From Novipirellula galeiformis (GTDB lineage Bacteria > Planctomycetota > Planctomycetia > Pirellulales > Pirellulaceae): a DNA stretch of 61,114 bases. The translations under genes and the position numbers were made by a program. Location of the stretch: NCBI RefSeq assembly GCF_007860095.1, contig NZ_SJPT01000018.1, positions 1 through 61,114 of the forward strand, given 5' to 3'. The notes below the pieces were generated by a model. That model searched no databases. It was not told the origin of the DNA and was given only the letters and a program-made list of their open reading frames with translations. Shown piece after piece: positions 17,764 to 27,108 of this stretch (positions are counted from its first letter, which is position 1; every line of letters begins with the position of its first letter).

Positions 17764-18384
17764 TTAGCGTGATGCGCCTTCGATTCCCTCGGCCACGTTG
17801 CCGCCGGATTCATCAACCGCAGAGGACTCCACCGCGGCGGGCGATTCGACCGCACCAGTGGTCTCCACAGCTGCAGGTTTGGGGGCTGCCGCATGGCCAT
17901 GAGGCGTGTTCATCGCCACGATCACGACTCCCACCACGGTCAATAGCATGCCCACCCACAGCAGCGGGTTGATGGTGACGTCGCCATGCAATTTGAGGAT
18001 GGAAACGATCGCAGAGACCGAAACCGCACCGCCAAAAACAATCGGCATCACGAGTAGGGCGTTGCCACGGCTGGTCATCATCGCTGTCGTCAAACACACG
18101 GCACCGAACGCGCCTAGCGTTCCGGCTAGAAATCCCCATTTCATTGTGGGGTAATACGCCCCCGCGTAACTGAATGAGTCGCCTTTGACCTTCATCATCA
18201 CCAACCCGCCGAGGATCGCGATGACCAAATAAGCGATGCCAATGAAGACGTAGGGTTTGAAGGGAGACCACATTGGCACGCCGCCGACTTTTGGCGCCTG
18301 AGCGTTACCGATCGTAGGCCCGTAACATCCCCAGAAGATCGCTGTGCCGAGGGCAAATAGAATTGGAATCAACATTTTGTTCAT
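17764..18384 (-). CDS. DMT/EamA-like membrane protein, half-size
   Basis: About 206 residues with five hydrophobic segments: near the N-terminus (MLIPILFALGTAIFWGCYGP), then PYVFIGIAYLVIAILGGLVM, GFLAGTLGAFGAVCLTTAMM, ALLVMPIVFGGAVSVSAIVS and WVGMLLTVVGVVIVAM. The layout and the glycine-rich segments resemble one EamA repeat of the drug/metabolite transporter superfamily, so it may work as a dimer. The soluble tail is rich in Ala, Glu and Val (about 35 residues) and of unknown use. ATG 18384 was chosen because the preceding in-frame extension to 18510 is polar and non-conserved-looking. The substrate is unknown. Confidence 0.75.
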   Translation of the reverse strand: MNKMLIPILFALGTAIFWGCYGPTIGNAQAPKVGGVPMWSPFKPYVFIGIAYLVIAILGGLVMMKVKGDSFSYAGAYYPTMKWGFLAGTLGAFGAVCLTTAMMTSRGNALLVMPIVFGGAVSVSAIVSILKLHGDVTINPLLWVGMLLTVVGVVIVAMNTPHGHAAAPKPAAVETTGAVESPAAVESSAVDESGGNVAEGIEGASR

Positions 18385-18651
18385 GAAACACTCAGTTAGA
18401 GGAACCGTGCAATCAGTGAGTGAGGGAAGTGAAAGCTCTTTCGGATCAAAGCTCTTTCGGGTCATCGTCCGTTGGGCAAACACAGCCCCCGTCGACATGA
18501 ACTCGCCCATTCGGTAAAGCGGGACCCCTTGGCGAGTGAGATCGGTCGGAGTGCCTCGTCATTGCACTCGATGCCCAAAGTCGCAACGCCAACCGGGGAG
18601 CCCCTTCTCTGGGGCGGAGGTCAAAGTTTCTCGGAGGGCGATCGGATTTGG

Positions 18652-19743
18652 TTAGACGTTGAACAGGAAGTGGCAAATATCGCCATCCTGCATAATGTAA
18701 CTCTTTCCTTCGACGCGAAGTTTTCCAGCTTGGCGAATTTCTTTTTCCGTCTTGTAAGTTTCGAGATCTTCGAGCGTGTAGACCTCGCAGCGAATAAACC
18801 CACGTTCAAAGTCACTGTGAATCACCCCGGCGCCTTGCGGTGCGGTTGCGCCTTTGGGAATTGTCCATGCGCGTACTTCTTTTTCCCCTGCGGTGAAGTA
18901 GCTTTCCAACCCAAGCGTGTCGTAGGTGGCCCGTGCGATTTGGTGCAGTGCTGGCTCGGCCAATCCGACCTCGGCTAACATTTCGCTACGATCGGGTTCT
19001 TCGAGTTCGGCCAGCTCGGATTCAAGTTTCGCACAAACACAAACCACCGTCGCACCGACCTTGGCCGCCTGGTCGCGAACTTTTTGGACCAACGGATCTT
19101 TGCCTTCGAGATCGTTCTCGCTGACATTGGCGACGTAGAGAACGGGCTTTGCGGACATCAAGCCGTAGCTGGAAACCGCCGATTGTTCGAGCGAGTTGAG
19201 CTCCAGCGTCCGAAGCGGTTCGTCTTTGCTGAGGTGTTCATTGCATTTCTGGATCACCGCGACACGCAGTTTCGCTTCCTTATCGCCGCTGCGAGCGGTC
19301 CGCTCGGCTTTGCTCAAGGCGTTTTCAAGGGTTTGAATATCGGCCAGCATTAATTCGGTTTCGATCGTGTCCATATCGGCGATCGGATCGACCGTGCCCG
19401 CGACGTGAATCACGTCGGGATCTTCGAAACAGCGGACGACTTGCACGATCGCGTCGACTTGACGGATATGGCTGAGGAATTTGTTACCAAGGCCTTCCCC
19501 CTCGCTGGCCCCTTTGACGATGCCGGCGATATCGACCAGCTTCAGAATCGCGGGAATGGTCTTCTGAGGGGTGATGAAGTGCGTGATTCGCGTCAAACGC
19601 GCATCCGGCACGCTCACGATCCCTTCATTCGGTTCGATCGTGCAAAACGGATAATTTTCGCTTTGGGCCGCTTTCGACGCCGTCAACGCGTTAAATAAAG
19701 TGCTTTTACCGACGTTCGGCAGACCAACAATTCCGGCTTCCAT
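18652..19743 (-). CDS. ychF: Ribosome-binding ATPase YchF (Obg-like)
   Basis: A 363-residue Obg-family P-loop NTPase that prefers ATP, associates with ribosomes and is linked to stress and translation control. The P-loop GLPNVGKST is at residues 7-15, the switch phrase [13 protein letters not shown] follows, then [19 protein letters not shown], and the altered G4 motif NVSEND (NxxE in place of NKxD) that marks YchF. The C-terminal TGS domain is present ([17 protein letters not shown]). Full length. It is monocistronic on the minus strand, with 267 nt to the next gene. Confidence 0.97.
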   Translation of the reverse strand: MEAGIVGLPNVGKSTLFNALTASKAAQSENYPFCTIEPNEGIVSVPDARLTRITHFITPQKTIPAILKLVDIAGIVKGASEGEGLGNKFLSHIRQVDAIVQVVRCFEDPDVIHVAGTVDPIADMDTIETELMLADIQTLENALSKAERTARSGDKEAKLRVAVIQKCNEHLSKDEPLRTLELNSLEQSAVSSYGLMSAKPVLYVANVSENDLEGKDPLVQKVRDQAAKVGATVVCVCAKLESELAELEEPDRSEMLAEVGLAEPALHQIARATYDTLGLESYFTAGEKEVRAWTIPKGATAPQGAGVIHSDFERGFIRCEVYTLEDLETYKTEKEIRQAGKLRVEGKSYIMQDGDICHFLFNV

Positions 19744-20100
19744 GGCAATGATTTCTATGTAAACAACTGGAGGTTACCCCGTGGATCACGTGCAAATCAT
19801 TCCCCGATACTGAATGACCGCACCCATTGGGCTGAGCGCGAAATCGTATCAGCGAAACCGGCTTGCGCTAACGGTGGGAGCCGCTCGAATTCAGTTCCGG
19901 GACAAGCTTTTCCCTAATCAAGCAAGTTTTTTTGGAAATCGGCTTCAGAATCGCCCGCTCCGCAGCCGATCTCTAATTCTTGCAAGATGCAGCTCAATTT
20001 AGGTTTCATGGACGAAGCTGGTCGTCGCTTTTCACCAGCGGATTGCTCGTTGGTGCTTTAGCGGTTCCCGTTCGCTTAACACCCAGCTGCGAGCATTCAA
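19744..20100. other. Intergenic, no gene seen
   Basis: Divergent gap between ychF (minus) and the alanine/proline-rich protein (plus). It presumably holds both promoters. I see no structured RNA, repeat or plausible small gene. Confidence 0.5.
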
Positions 20101-20949
20101 TTGCGAAACCTTACTCTTGGCGTCCTTATTGTTTCGGGCGGTACGTTAGCCGCGTTGCCCTTTCGACGCGTCCCCGATTACGTTGCCCCTACCACGATCG
20201 ACGTTCCTCCCGGGGCGGTGTTGAACGCTGCAGCAGGGCCGGCCACTGGACCGACGCACAAGATGAATAATCTCGTGCAGTTGCAAGCATCCACGGTCCC
20301 CCCAAGTCTGCGCACCGATTTCACCGAAGACCTCGTCTTGGAAACGACGACGATCGACGCCTTCGACACCGAATCGTTTGAGTCGTTTTCCTGGAACAAA
20401 CACAGTGAATCGGCATCGCGACTGAGCCACCGAGGCGAAGCCTTTAAACCGTTGACCTACGAGGATTTGGCGGTTCCCATTTCGCGTCCCTCCGTAGTGA
20501 ACGATCGCTACAGTGCGACCGCGCCCGCCTTCGCACAGGCCGAAGCCCAGCGCAATGCCCAGGTGGCGGGCGAAGCGGTCGCCAAAATGAATCCCATCGA
20601 AGCGGGCGTCTCCAGCGAAGCATGGCAACGTCCGTCGATTCCTCCCACCGCAGCAGCGTCTACGACCGGATCCATCGCGGCCACCGAATCGCTGCCGAGC
20701 TTCCAGGCGGCGAATCGCTTTGCTCAGGTGAACCCCGCTGCTAATCCATCGCTATCGTCCTTGGCGACAACATCGCAAGGATCAGCAACCGCTGCGGGAG
20801 GAAATGGGGCGGGAGCATCCGCCACGGCTCCAGCTCGCCAAAACGCGACTCTCGCCAGCAGCCCGCGCCGCGAATCCGATCCTTTGTTGCCGGCACCCGC
20901 ACCGCAACCCGCCGAGCGGATACGCCAATGGATTACCCAGCCCGAGTAG
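20101..20949 (+). CDS. Exported Ala/Pro/Ser-rich hypothetical protein
   Basis: A 282-residue protein with no recognisable domain. The N-terminus LTLGVLIVSGGTLAALPF looks like a signal peptide or anchor. The rest is low-complexity, rich in Ala, Pro, Ser and Thr with stretches such as SATAAGGNGAGASATAPA, and probably disordered. The start is a TTG at 20101; an in-frame stop lies only 22 nt upstream, so no earlier start is possible, and using a later Met would lose the hydrophobic N-terminus. No clear ribosome site is seen. Function unknown; a cell-surface or periplasmic linker is a guess. Confidence 0.6.
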   Translation: MRNLTLGVLIVSGGTLAALPFRRVPDYVAPTTIDVPPGAVLNAAAGPATGPTHKMNNLVQLQASTVPPSLRTDFTEDLVLETTTIDAFDTESFESFSWNKHSESASRLSHRGEAFKPLTYEDLAVPISRPSVVNDRYSATAPAFAQAEAQRNAQVAGEAVAKMNPIEAGVSSEAWQRPSIPPTAAASTTGSIAATESLPSFQAANRFAQVNPAANPSLSSLATTSQGSATAAGGNGAGASATAPARQNATLASSPRRESDPLLPAPAPQPAERIRQWITQPE

Positions 20950-21137
20950 TTCACGCGGATAAGACTGCCTACGAGCGGCCCGACAACGTTCGCCATGGCG
21001 ATCAACGTTGGCCCCATCAAACATTTCCATTCTCTGCTACGCCGCGGCGTCCTGCTGTAAAGCCTGGAACGCCGGTGGTACACTGAACCTGCCCCCCCCC
21101 CTCAAACGAATATTCCTGTTCGGAGTGAATAAGCCCT

Positions 21138-22115
21138 ATGTCGAGTGATCTAGATCGTCTGCGCGGATCCCGTTGTCTTGTTACCGGCGGATCGGGCTTT
21201 ATCGGCTCCCACCTCGTCGATGCACTCCGAAACGCGGGAGCGAGTGTTCGCGTGCTGGACAACTTCAGCACCGGTTTCCGCCACAATTTGGAACACACCA
21301 CTGCGGACGACAACGTTGAAATCGTCGAAGGCGATGCATCGGACTCTGATTGTGTCGCAAACGCAACTCAAAATATCGACTACATCTTTCATCACGCCGC
21401 CATGGCGAGTGTCCCTCGCAGCATGCGTGAACCGGCGTTATGTCACGCGTGGTGTGCAACCAGCACCGTCGAATTGCTCAAAGCAGCCGCGGACAATGGA
21501 GTCAAACGACTGGTCTTGGCATCCACCAGTGCCGCGTATGGGGATTCGCCTTTCGTTTCCAAACGGGAATCGGATTCGGTCGCTCCGTTGTCACCCTATG
21601 CCGCCGCAAAATTGGCCGCGGAATCGTATTGCCAAGCGTTCTACCGCGGCTTTGGGTTGGAAACTGTGGTGCTGCGATACTTCAACGTCTTTGGTCCGCG
21701 ACAAGATCCTAAGAGTGAATACAGCGCGGTCATTCCTCGGTTCGTTTCGATGATCTTGTCTGGCGAGCGACCGGTCATCTATGGCGATGGCGAACAATCA
21801 CGCGACTTTGTTTATGTCGGCGACGTCGCACGTGCGAACCTGTTGGCGGCTACCTCACCCACCGCTGCTGGTGGAACGTTCAACATCGGACGTGGCGAGC
21901 GAACGTCGCTGTTAATGTTGCTGCATTCGCTCCGTGAGATCCTCGGCCAAGGCATCGAGCCGATCCACGAAGCCGCGCGGGCCGGCGATGTTCGCGATTC
22001 GCTTGCGGACATTAATGTCGCACGTTCACGACTCGGTTTTGAGCCTCAAGTCACGATTCCTCAGGGACTCGAAATGAGCGTCGAGTTTTATCGCAGTCTG
22101 GTAGCGAGTGTTTAG
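21138..22115 (+). CDS. NAD-dependent epimerase, UDP-GlcNAc 4-epimerase-like
   Basis: A 325-residue extended short-chain dehydrogenase/reductase. The NAD-binding GGSGFIG is at 17-23, the catalytic Ser lies in ASTSAAYG, and the YxxxK pair is Tyr154/Lys158 in PYAAAKLAAE. The phrase RYFNVFGPRQDPKSEYSAVI is typical of the WbpP/Gne branch, which interconverts UDP-GlcNAc and UDP-GalNAc or their uronic forms for surface polysaccharide. Substrate is inferred from that phrase and could instead be UDP-glucose or another nucleotide sugar. It is alone, 94 nt before a DUF1559 gene on the same strand. Confidence 0.88.
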   Translation: MSSDLDRLRGSRCLVTGGSGFIGSHLVDALRNAGASVRVLDNFSTGFRHNLEHTTADDNVEIVEGDASDSDCVANATQNIDYIFHHAAMASVPRSMREPALCHAWCATSTVELLKAAADNGVKRLVLASTSAAYGDSPFVSKRESDSVAPLSPYAAAKLAAESYCQAFYRGFGLETVVLRYFNVFGPRQDPKSEYSAVIPRFVSMILSGERPVIYGDGEQSRDFVYVGDVARANLLAATSPTAAGGTFNIGRGERTSLLMLLHSLREILGQGIEPIHEAARAGDVRDSLADINVARSRLGFEPQVTIPQGLEMSVEFYRSLVASV

Positions 22116-22209
22116 ATAAAGCAGAGTCGATGCTTGCTTTGGGGCGAACTCGTTTTTCAGATCAGCGAACGTTGAAGTGTTATCCCCCACGCCACACCGG
22201 AGTGAAGCG

Positions 22210-23016
22210 ATGAGCAACGACAATCCGTTTTCTGCGAACCAACCGCCCCAGCATCAACCGCCGCTTCCCACCAGCAACCCGAAAAGTGGAACCTCGACGA
22301 TGGTCATCGTTGGGGTCGTCCTGGCCGTCGGCCTGGCCTTCATGCTGGTGTGCGGCGGAATCCTCGTGGCGTTGATGTTCCCCGCAGTTCAAGCGGCACG
22401 CGAAGCGGCGCGGCGAACGTCGTGTGCAAACAATCTCAAACAGATTGGCTTGGCGATGCACAATTATCACGACGTCTACGGATCGCTTCCGCCGGCGTAT
22501 ACTGTGGACGAAGATGGTCGTCCATTGCACAGTTGGCGTACGTTGATCTTGCCCTTCATGGAACAGCAAGCTCTGTATCAAAAGATCGACTTCTCGAAGC
22601 CTTGGGATGCACCGGAGAATCGGCAAATCTCGCAAACCGTGGTTCCCACCTACCATTGTCCTTCCACGGTCACCGATCCGGCCATGACAACCTACGTGGC
22701 GGTGATCGATCCGCGAGGAATCATGTCGGGGCCGGAGTCGACGGTCATCCGGCAGGTCTCCGACGGATTGGCTAATACAATCTTGCTAGTTGAAACCAGC
22801 CCCGATCACGCCGTCAACTGGATGAGCCCTGACGACATCGACTTGCAGCGTTTTCTCGACCGCGGAGCCACGCACCAACAAGGCGCACATCCTGGTGGCA
22901 CTCATCTGTTAATAGGCGACGGTGCAGTGAAATTTCTGGCCGATTCCGCTGCCGCGCCTTTGCGAGAAGCCCTGGTCACGAAAGACGGCAACGAAGACTT
23001 GTCGGGCGACTTTTGA
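22210..23016 (+). CDS. DUF1559 protein with a non-pilin N-terminal anchor
   Basis: A 268-residue DUF1559 protein. The family signature is clear: [20 protein letters not shown] followed by [21 protein letters not shown], then a C-terminal [15 protein letters not shown]. Most family members start with a type-IV prepilin leader. This one instead has a 40-residue proline/glutamine-rich N-terminus and then a plain transmembrane stretch ([20 protein letters not shown]), with no GFTLVELL cleavage motif. The start was set at ATG 22210; an earlier in-frame start at 22177 adds only 11 residues. Likely a membrane-anchored, outward-facing protein of unknown role. Confidence 0.88.
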   Translation: MSNDNPFSANQPPQHQPPLPTSNPKSGTSTMVIVGVVLAVGLAFMLVCGGILVALMFPAVQAAREAARRTSCANNLKQIGLAMHNYHDVYGSLPPAYTVDEDGRPLHSWRTLILPFMEQQALYQKIDFSKPWDAPENRQISQTVVPTYHCPSTVTDPAMTTYVAVIDPRGIMSGPESTVIRQVSDGLANTILLVETSPDHAVNWMSPDDIDLQRFLDRGATHQQGAHPGGTHLLIGDGAVKFLADSAAAPLREALVTKDGNEDLSGDF

Positions 23017-23131
23017 CGGGCCTCGCCATCCTCGGGTGCGGGCCCGTAGCCTAGCATCGCCAAGCGTCGCGTATACATCGACATTGCCGAAAAACGGTTC
23101 TCGTCGATCCGCATCCGCGATCGACTGGCGG

Positions 23132-24103
23132 CTATGCATTCACGTCGCAGCGGCTCACACGGATGGACTCCATCAAATCCTCGATGGATCCGCCCGCGGC
23201 GTAAGCAAATTCGATTGCAATCGATTCTCCCGCCTTGATATCAAACGGAGTTTCGATGGGCAGTACCAAACATTGGTTAGGCCAAGTGATTGCCTGTTCT
23301 GTTTTCATATCGATCGAAACGACGTTCTGGGTCACGAAACGCAGCGCGTTGACGCTGCCTTCGCGAACGCAGTCGACGTTTTCACGCACGCTGAATTGCA
23401 TCGGTATGGTCTCGTCATACGAAATGCTGGCATAAGGCGATAGTGCTGCGAATTCGGTGGTGCGTGGTTGATCCAACCGCGGAGCTTGGAACATCGGCAG
23501 GGGGGCGTGATAGCCGGCGAAGTCAAACGATTGGTAGATCGGTTGCGTCATCAAAATCGAAGCTTCGGGTAAGAAGCGTGGCAATGCCGGTCCATGAGCC
23601 CGTTGGTAACGTTGTTTGAATGCCGCGATCACTTGAGCTTGTTTTTCTCGTAACAGCCCAACGTGAAGCATTTCGCAGACGACCACATCGACTGGCTTAT
23701 CGGGTACGTATTGTGTCGCATCCGCGTGGATCACGGTGATTTGGTCCTCCAGTCCATTGTCGCGGACAAAGCGTCGAGCCGTCGCCACCAACTCGGGGTT
23801 GCGCTCCACGCAACTGACTTTCGCACCGCAGCGAGCGGCCAAGGACGAGAGGATGCCGGTTCCCCCACCGAGTTCGACAACGTGCATTCCCGGACGGACG
23901 TTCAATTCGATGGCATCACGAAAGGCGCCGACTCGATCCTCATCCTGTAGCATGTTGTAGTGATAAAGCAGCGGGATGTATTGGCCGAGTGTCTTTTCTT
24001 CCTGCGATAGCCGAGCTCTGGAGATTCGCTCGTGGGCTATCGCTGGGGGATTGTCTGATAGCGAGGAATAAGTTGGACGGCGGACCGAGGAAGTCGTTTG
24101 CAT
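23132..24103 (-). CDS. Class I SAM methyltransferase, PRMT-like
   Basis: About 323 residues. The SAM-binding motif VVELGGGTGILSSLAARCGA is followed by an acidic residue in SCVERNPE and by VVCEMLHVGLL, which resembles the post-I region and one glutamate of the protein arginine methyltransferase double-E loop. The C-terminal half is beta-rich (IPMQFSVREN, GESIAIEF), as in the PRMT barrel. It could methylate a protein arginine, but the second loop glutamate is not evident and other substrates are possible. ATG 24103 is preferred; a GTG at 24121 in frame is the alternative. It is monocistronic and convergent with the DUF1559 gene. Confidence 0.8.
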   Translation of the reverse strand: MQTTSSVRRPTYSSLSDNPPAIAHERISRARLSQEEKTLGQYIPLLYHYNMLQDEDRVGAFRDAIELNVRPGMHVVELGGGTGILSSLAARCGAKVSCVERNPELVATARRFVRDNGLEDQITVIHADATQYVPDKPVDVVVCEMLHVGLLREKQAQVIAAFKQRYQRAHGPALPRFLPEASILMTQPIYQSFDFAGYHAPLPMFQAPRLDQPRTTEFAALSPYASISYDETIPMQFSVRENVDCVREGSVNALRFVTQNVVSIDMKTEQAITWPNQCLVLPIETPFDIKAGESIAIEFAYAAGGSIEDLMESIRVSRCDVNA

Positions 24104-24633
24104 TTTGAGGAGCCGATTCACGAACGGGGGGGCGAGAGCATGACGAAACGCAGCGAGGGGGAGTAAGCCAGCCCGCGCACGCTACCTTGCCACGGGGCCC
24201 CGGCGGCACGTTAGCCAGATTTGAAGCTGGGGCTCAAGATTAATTTCAATTCGTGTGCACAATCGCACCCACTCCCCCCCATGCGTGTTCTGGCCGGTAA
24301 GGTGGGAATAGGGACCGTTGACTCGCGTTTACTGCGGGGCTGATATGACTACGGACGGGGTGATTTGACCGTCGTTCACTCCAGGGCACCCCCGGCTGAG
24401 CGGTTCCACCTGGATTGCTTGGCGCTAGCAAGCAGTCTCTCGTAAATTAGCGGGAAAATAGACGGCAACATGTCGAATTGAGGGGTACGGTTGAAGACAT
24501 CGACCCCGAATCATGTTGTCACAGCAGGCGGTCAGTGCTAATGAACATCGATAGAAACAGTGTTCGTCGCGACAATGAGACGAAATCCACTGCTTCGGCC
24601 GCACTCATCACCCCCTTAAATCAAATAAAAACG
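24104..24633. other. Divergent intergenic region upstream of glgP
   Basis: Between the methyltransferase start and the likely glgP start; it should carry promoters for both directions. The part from 24478 is open in the glgP frame (TTG 24478, ATG 24541), so it could be partly coding. No repeat or structured RNA was recognised. Confidence 0.5.
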
Positions 24634-27108
24634 ATGCCACAACAAACACTCGAAGCTTCAAAAGACCAGTTGAGCGGGATCCTGGCTCCGCTCTCGGATG
24701 AACTTCGCCGGCACCTTTATTACACGCTCGGCCATTACACCGACGATGGTCATCCCCACTACTACTATCGCGCTTTGGCGACTGCGGTTCGCGATCGCAT
24801 CACCGAGCCTTGGCAAGCGACGCAAGAACGGATTGCGAAAACCGACGAACGTTGCGTCCACTACTTCTCGCTCGAATTCTTGTTGGGGCGTTCGCTCAAC
24901 AATGCGGTCCAGAACTTGGATCTTGATGAGCCCACTCGGGACGCATTGCATCAATACGGCGTCGCGCTCGAAGAGATCGTTGAGCATGAACCTGATGCCG
25001 GGCTCGGCAACGGTGGCCTCGGTCGTTTGGCAGCCTGTTTTCTCGACAGCTGTGCGAATTTGCGTTTGCCAGTCACTGGATACGGCATCCGCTACGAGTT
25101 CGGAATGTTCCATCAAACGATCGAAAATGGTCGTCAAGTGGAAGGTCCCGATCACTGGCTCCGCGATGGCAACCCGTGGGAAATCGAACGCCACGAAGAC
25201 GCGAAGACCATTCGCTTCTACGGCCATACCGAACGGGCTTTAGATGAGCAAGGCAAACCGCGTACGCGCTGGGTTGGCACCAACGATTTGTTGGCGATTC
25301 CTTACGACATGCCGATCCCAGGTTACAAGAACCAAACCGTCAACACCTTGCGTCTTTGGAAGGCCGAGGCGACGGACGTCTTTGATCTCGAAGAATTCAA
25401 CTCGGGTAACTATCCCGACGCGGTGGTTCAAAAGAACAACGCCGAACAGATCTCGATGGTTTTGTATCCCAACGATGCGAGCGAGAATGGAAAGGAGTTG
25501 CGACTAAAGCAGCAATACTTCCTCAGCTCGGCTAGTTTGCAAGACGTGCTCGAGTCTTGGGTCGCCAAGCATGGCGAAGACTTCACCGATTTCGGGCGTT
25601 TGAATTGCTTCCAGCTGAACGACACCCATCCTGCTAGCTCGGTACCCGAGTTGATGCGTTTGTTGTTGGACGTGTACCACCTTGACTGGGATTCCGCCTG
25701 GAAGATCACGACCCAGTGCATGGCCTACACCAACCACACCTTGCTCCCCGAAGCGTTGGAGCGATGGAGTGTTGCGTTGTTCAGCCGCCTATTGCCTCGT
25801 CTGCTTGAAATTATTTATGAGATCAACGAGCGATTCTTGACCGATGTCGCTAAGAAATATCCAGGCGATGTCGCATTACTCCGCCGCGTTTCGTTGATCG
25901 AAGAAGGGGACCAGCCGCACATTCGCATGGCTTACCTCAGTATTGTGGGAAGCTTTTCGGTTAATGGCGTCGCCCACTTGCACACCGAGCTCCTGAAGAG
26001 CGGTTTGTTCGCGGACTTCTACAAACTGTGGCCGGAAAAGTTTAACAACAAGACGAACGGTGTGACTCAGCGGCGTTGGTTATCGCACTGTAACCCCGGC
26101 TTGCGCAACCTGTTGAATGAAACGATTGGTAGCGGTTGGGAATCGGATTTGACTCAATTGAGTAAACTGATTCCGTTCGCCGACGATGCCTCGTTCCGTG
26201 AGCGCTGGAAAGCGGTGAAGTTGGAAAACAAGCGTCGCTTAGCGGATTACGTGAAAGCCAACACTGGCGTTGAATTCAATACCGATGCGGTGTTTGATGT
26301 TCAAGTCAAACGGATCCACGAATACAAGCGTCAACTGCTCAACGTGCTGCACGTCGTTCATCTCTATGACCGCATCATGCGTGGCGAAACGAAAGGCATG
26401 GTACCACGTTGCGTGTTGATCGGCGGCAAGGCGGCTCCCGGCTACCACGTCGCAAAGTTGATCGTGAAGTTGATTAACAACGTCGCGGCGGTCGTCAATG
26501 CCGATCCCAAGACGAAGGGTTTGTTGCGATTAGTTTTCTTTCCGAATTATCGCGTTTCGTCGATGGAGATCATTTGTCCGGGGACCGAGTTGTCCGAGCA
26601 AATTTCGACTGCGGGCAAAGAAGCATCGGGTACTGGCAACATGAAATTCATGATGAACGGTGCCTTGACGATCGGCACCCTGGACGGTGCAAACATCGAA
26701 ATTCGCGAAAAAGCGGGGGCTGAAAACTTCTTCCTGTTTGGACTCGATGAAGTTGGTGTCCAGGAAGAAAAGAAGGTTTACGATCCCAACGCGATCATTG
26801 CTGCGGACGAGGAAATTCGACGTGTCATGGAATTGATCGAAGGCGGCCAGTTCAATGAACAGGAGCCAGGGATCTTCGATCTCTTGACCAAAGGGCTGCG
26901 AAATCCTCACGACCCATGGCTGACGATTGCGGACTTGCGCAGTTACATTGACGCCCAAACCGAGGCCGGAGAAACTTATTTGGACCAAGAGAAATGGAAC
27001 CGAATGAGCATCCTGAACTCGGCAAATAGCGGCTGGTTCTCAAGCGACCGTACGATTGCTCAGTACGCTGATGAGATTTGGAACGTCAAGCCACTGGAGA
27101 ATGCGTAA
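24634..27108 (+). CDS. glgP: Glycogen/maltodextrin phosphorylase
   Basis: About 824 residues, the usual length for bacterial phosphorylase, which releases glucose-1-phosphate from alpha-1,4-glucan ends using phosphate and PLP. Signature stretches include EPDAGLGNGGLGRLAACFLD, NDTHPA, TNHTLLPEALE, VDPFDL-type VQVKRIHEYKRQ and the PLP-lysine loop EASGTGNMKFMMNGALTIGT. The start is uncertain: ATG 24634 gives the normal length, while ATG 24541 or TTG 24478 would add 31 or 52 polar residues not seen in the family. No strong ribosome site marks any of them. The stop overlaps the malQ start by one base (TAATG), so the two are translated together. Confidence 0.95.
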   Translation: MPQQTLEASKDQLSGILAPLSDELRRHLYYTLGHYTDDGHPHYYYRALATAVRDRITEPWQATQERIAKTDERCVHYFSLEFLLGRSLNNAVQNLDLDEPTRDALHQYGVALEEIVEHEPDAGLGNGGLGRLAACFLDSCANLRLPVTGYGIRYEFGMFHQTIENGRQVEGPDHWLRDGNPWEIERHEDAKTIRFYGHTERALDEQGKPRTRWVGTNDLLAIPYDMPIPGYKNQTVNTLRLWKAEATDVFDLEEFNSGNYPDAVVQKNNAEQISMVLYPNDASENGKELRLKQQYFLSSASLQDVLESWVAKHGEDFTDFGRLNCFQLNDTHPASSVPELMRLLLDVYHLDWDSAWKITTQCMAYTNHTLLPEALERWSVALFSRLLPRLLEIIYEINERFLTDVAKKYPGDVALLRRVSLIEEGDQPHIRMAYLSIVGSFSVNGVAHLHTELLKSGLFADFYKLWPEKFNNKTNGVTQRRWLSHCNPGLRNLLNETIGSGWESDLTQLSKLIPFADDASFRERWKAVKLENKRRLADYVKANTGVEFNTDAVFDVQVKRIHEYKRQLLNVLHVVHLYDRIMRGETKGMVPRCVLIGGKAAPGYHVAKLIVKLINNVAAVVNADPKTKGLLRLVFFPNYRVSSMEIICPGTELSEQISTAGKEASGTGNMKFMMNGALTIGTLDGANIEIREKAGAENFFLFGLDEVGVQEEKKVYDPNAIIAADEEIRRVMELIEGGQFNEQEPGIFDLLTKGLRNPHDPWLTIADLRSYIDAQTEAGETYLDQEKWNRMSILNSANSGWFSSDRTIAQYADEIWNVKPLENA

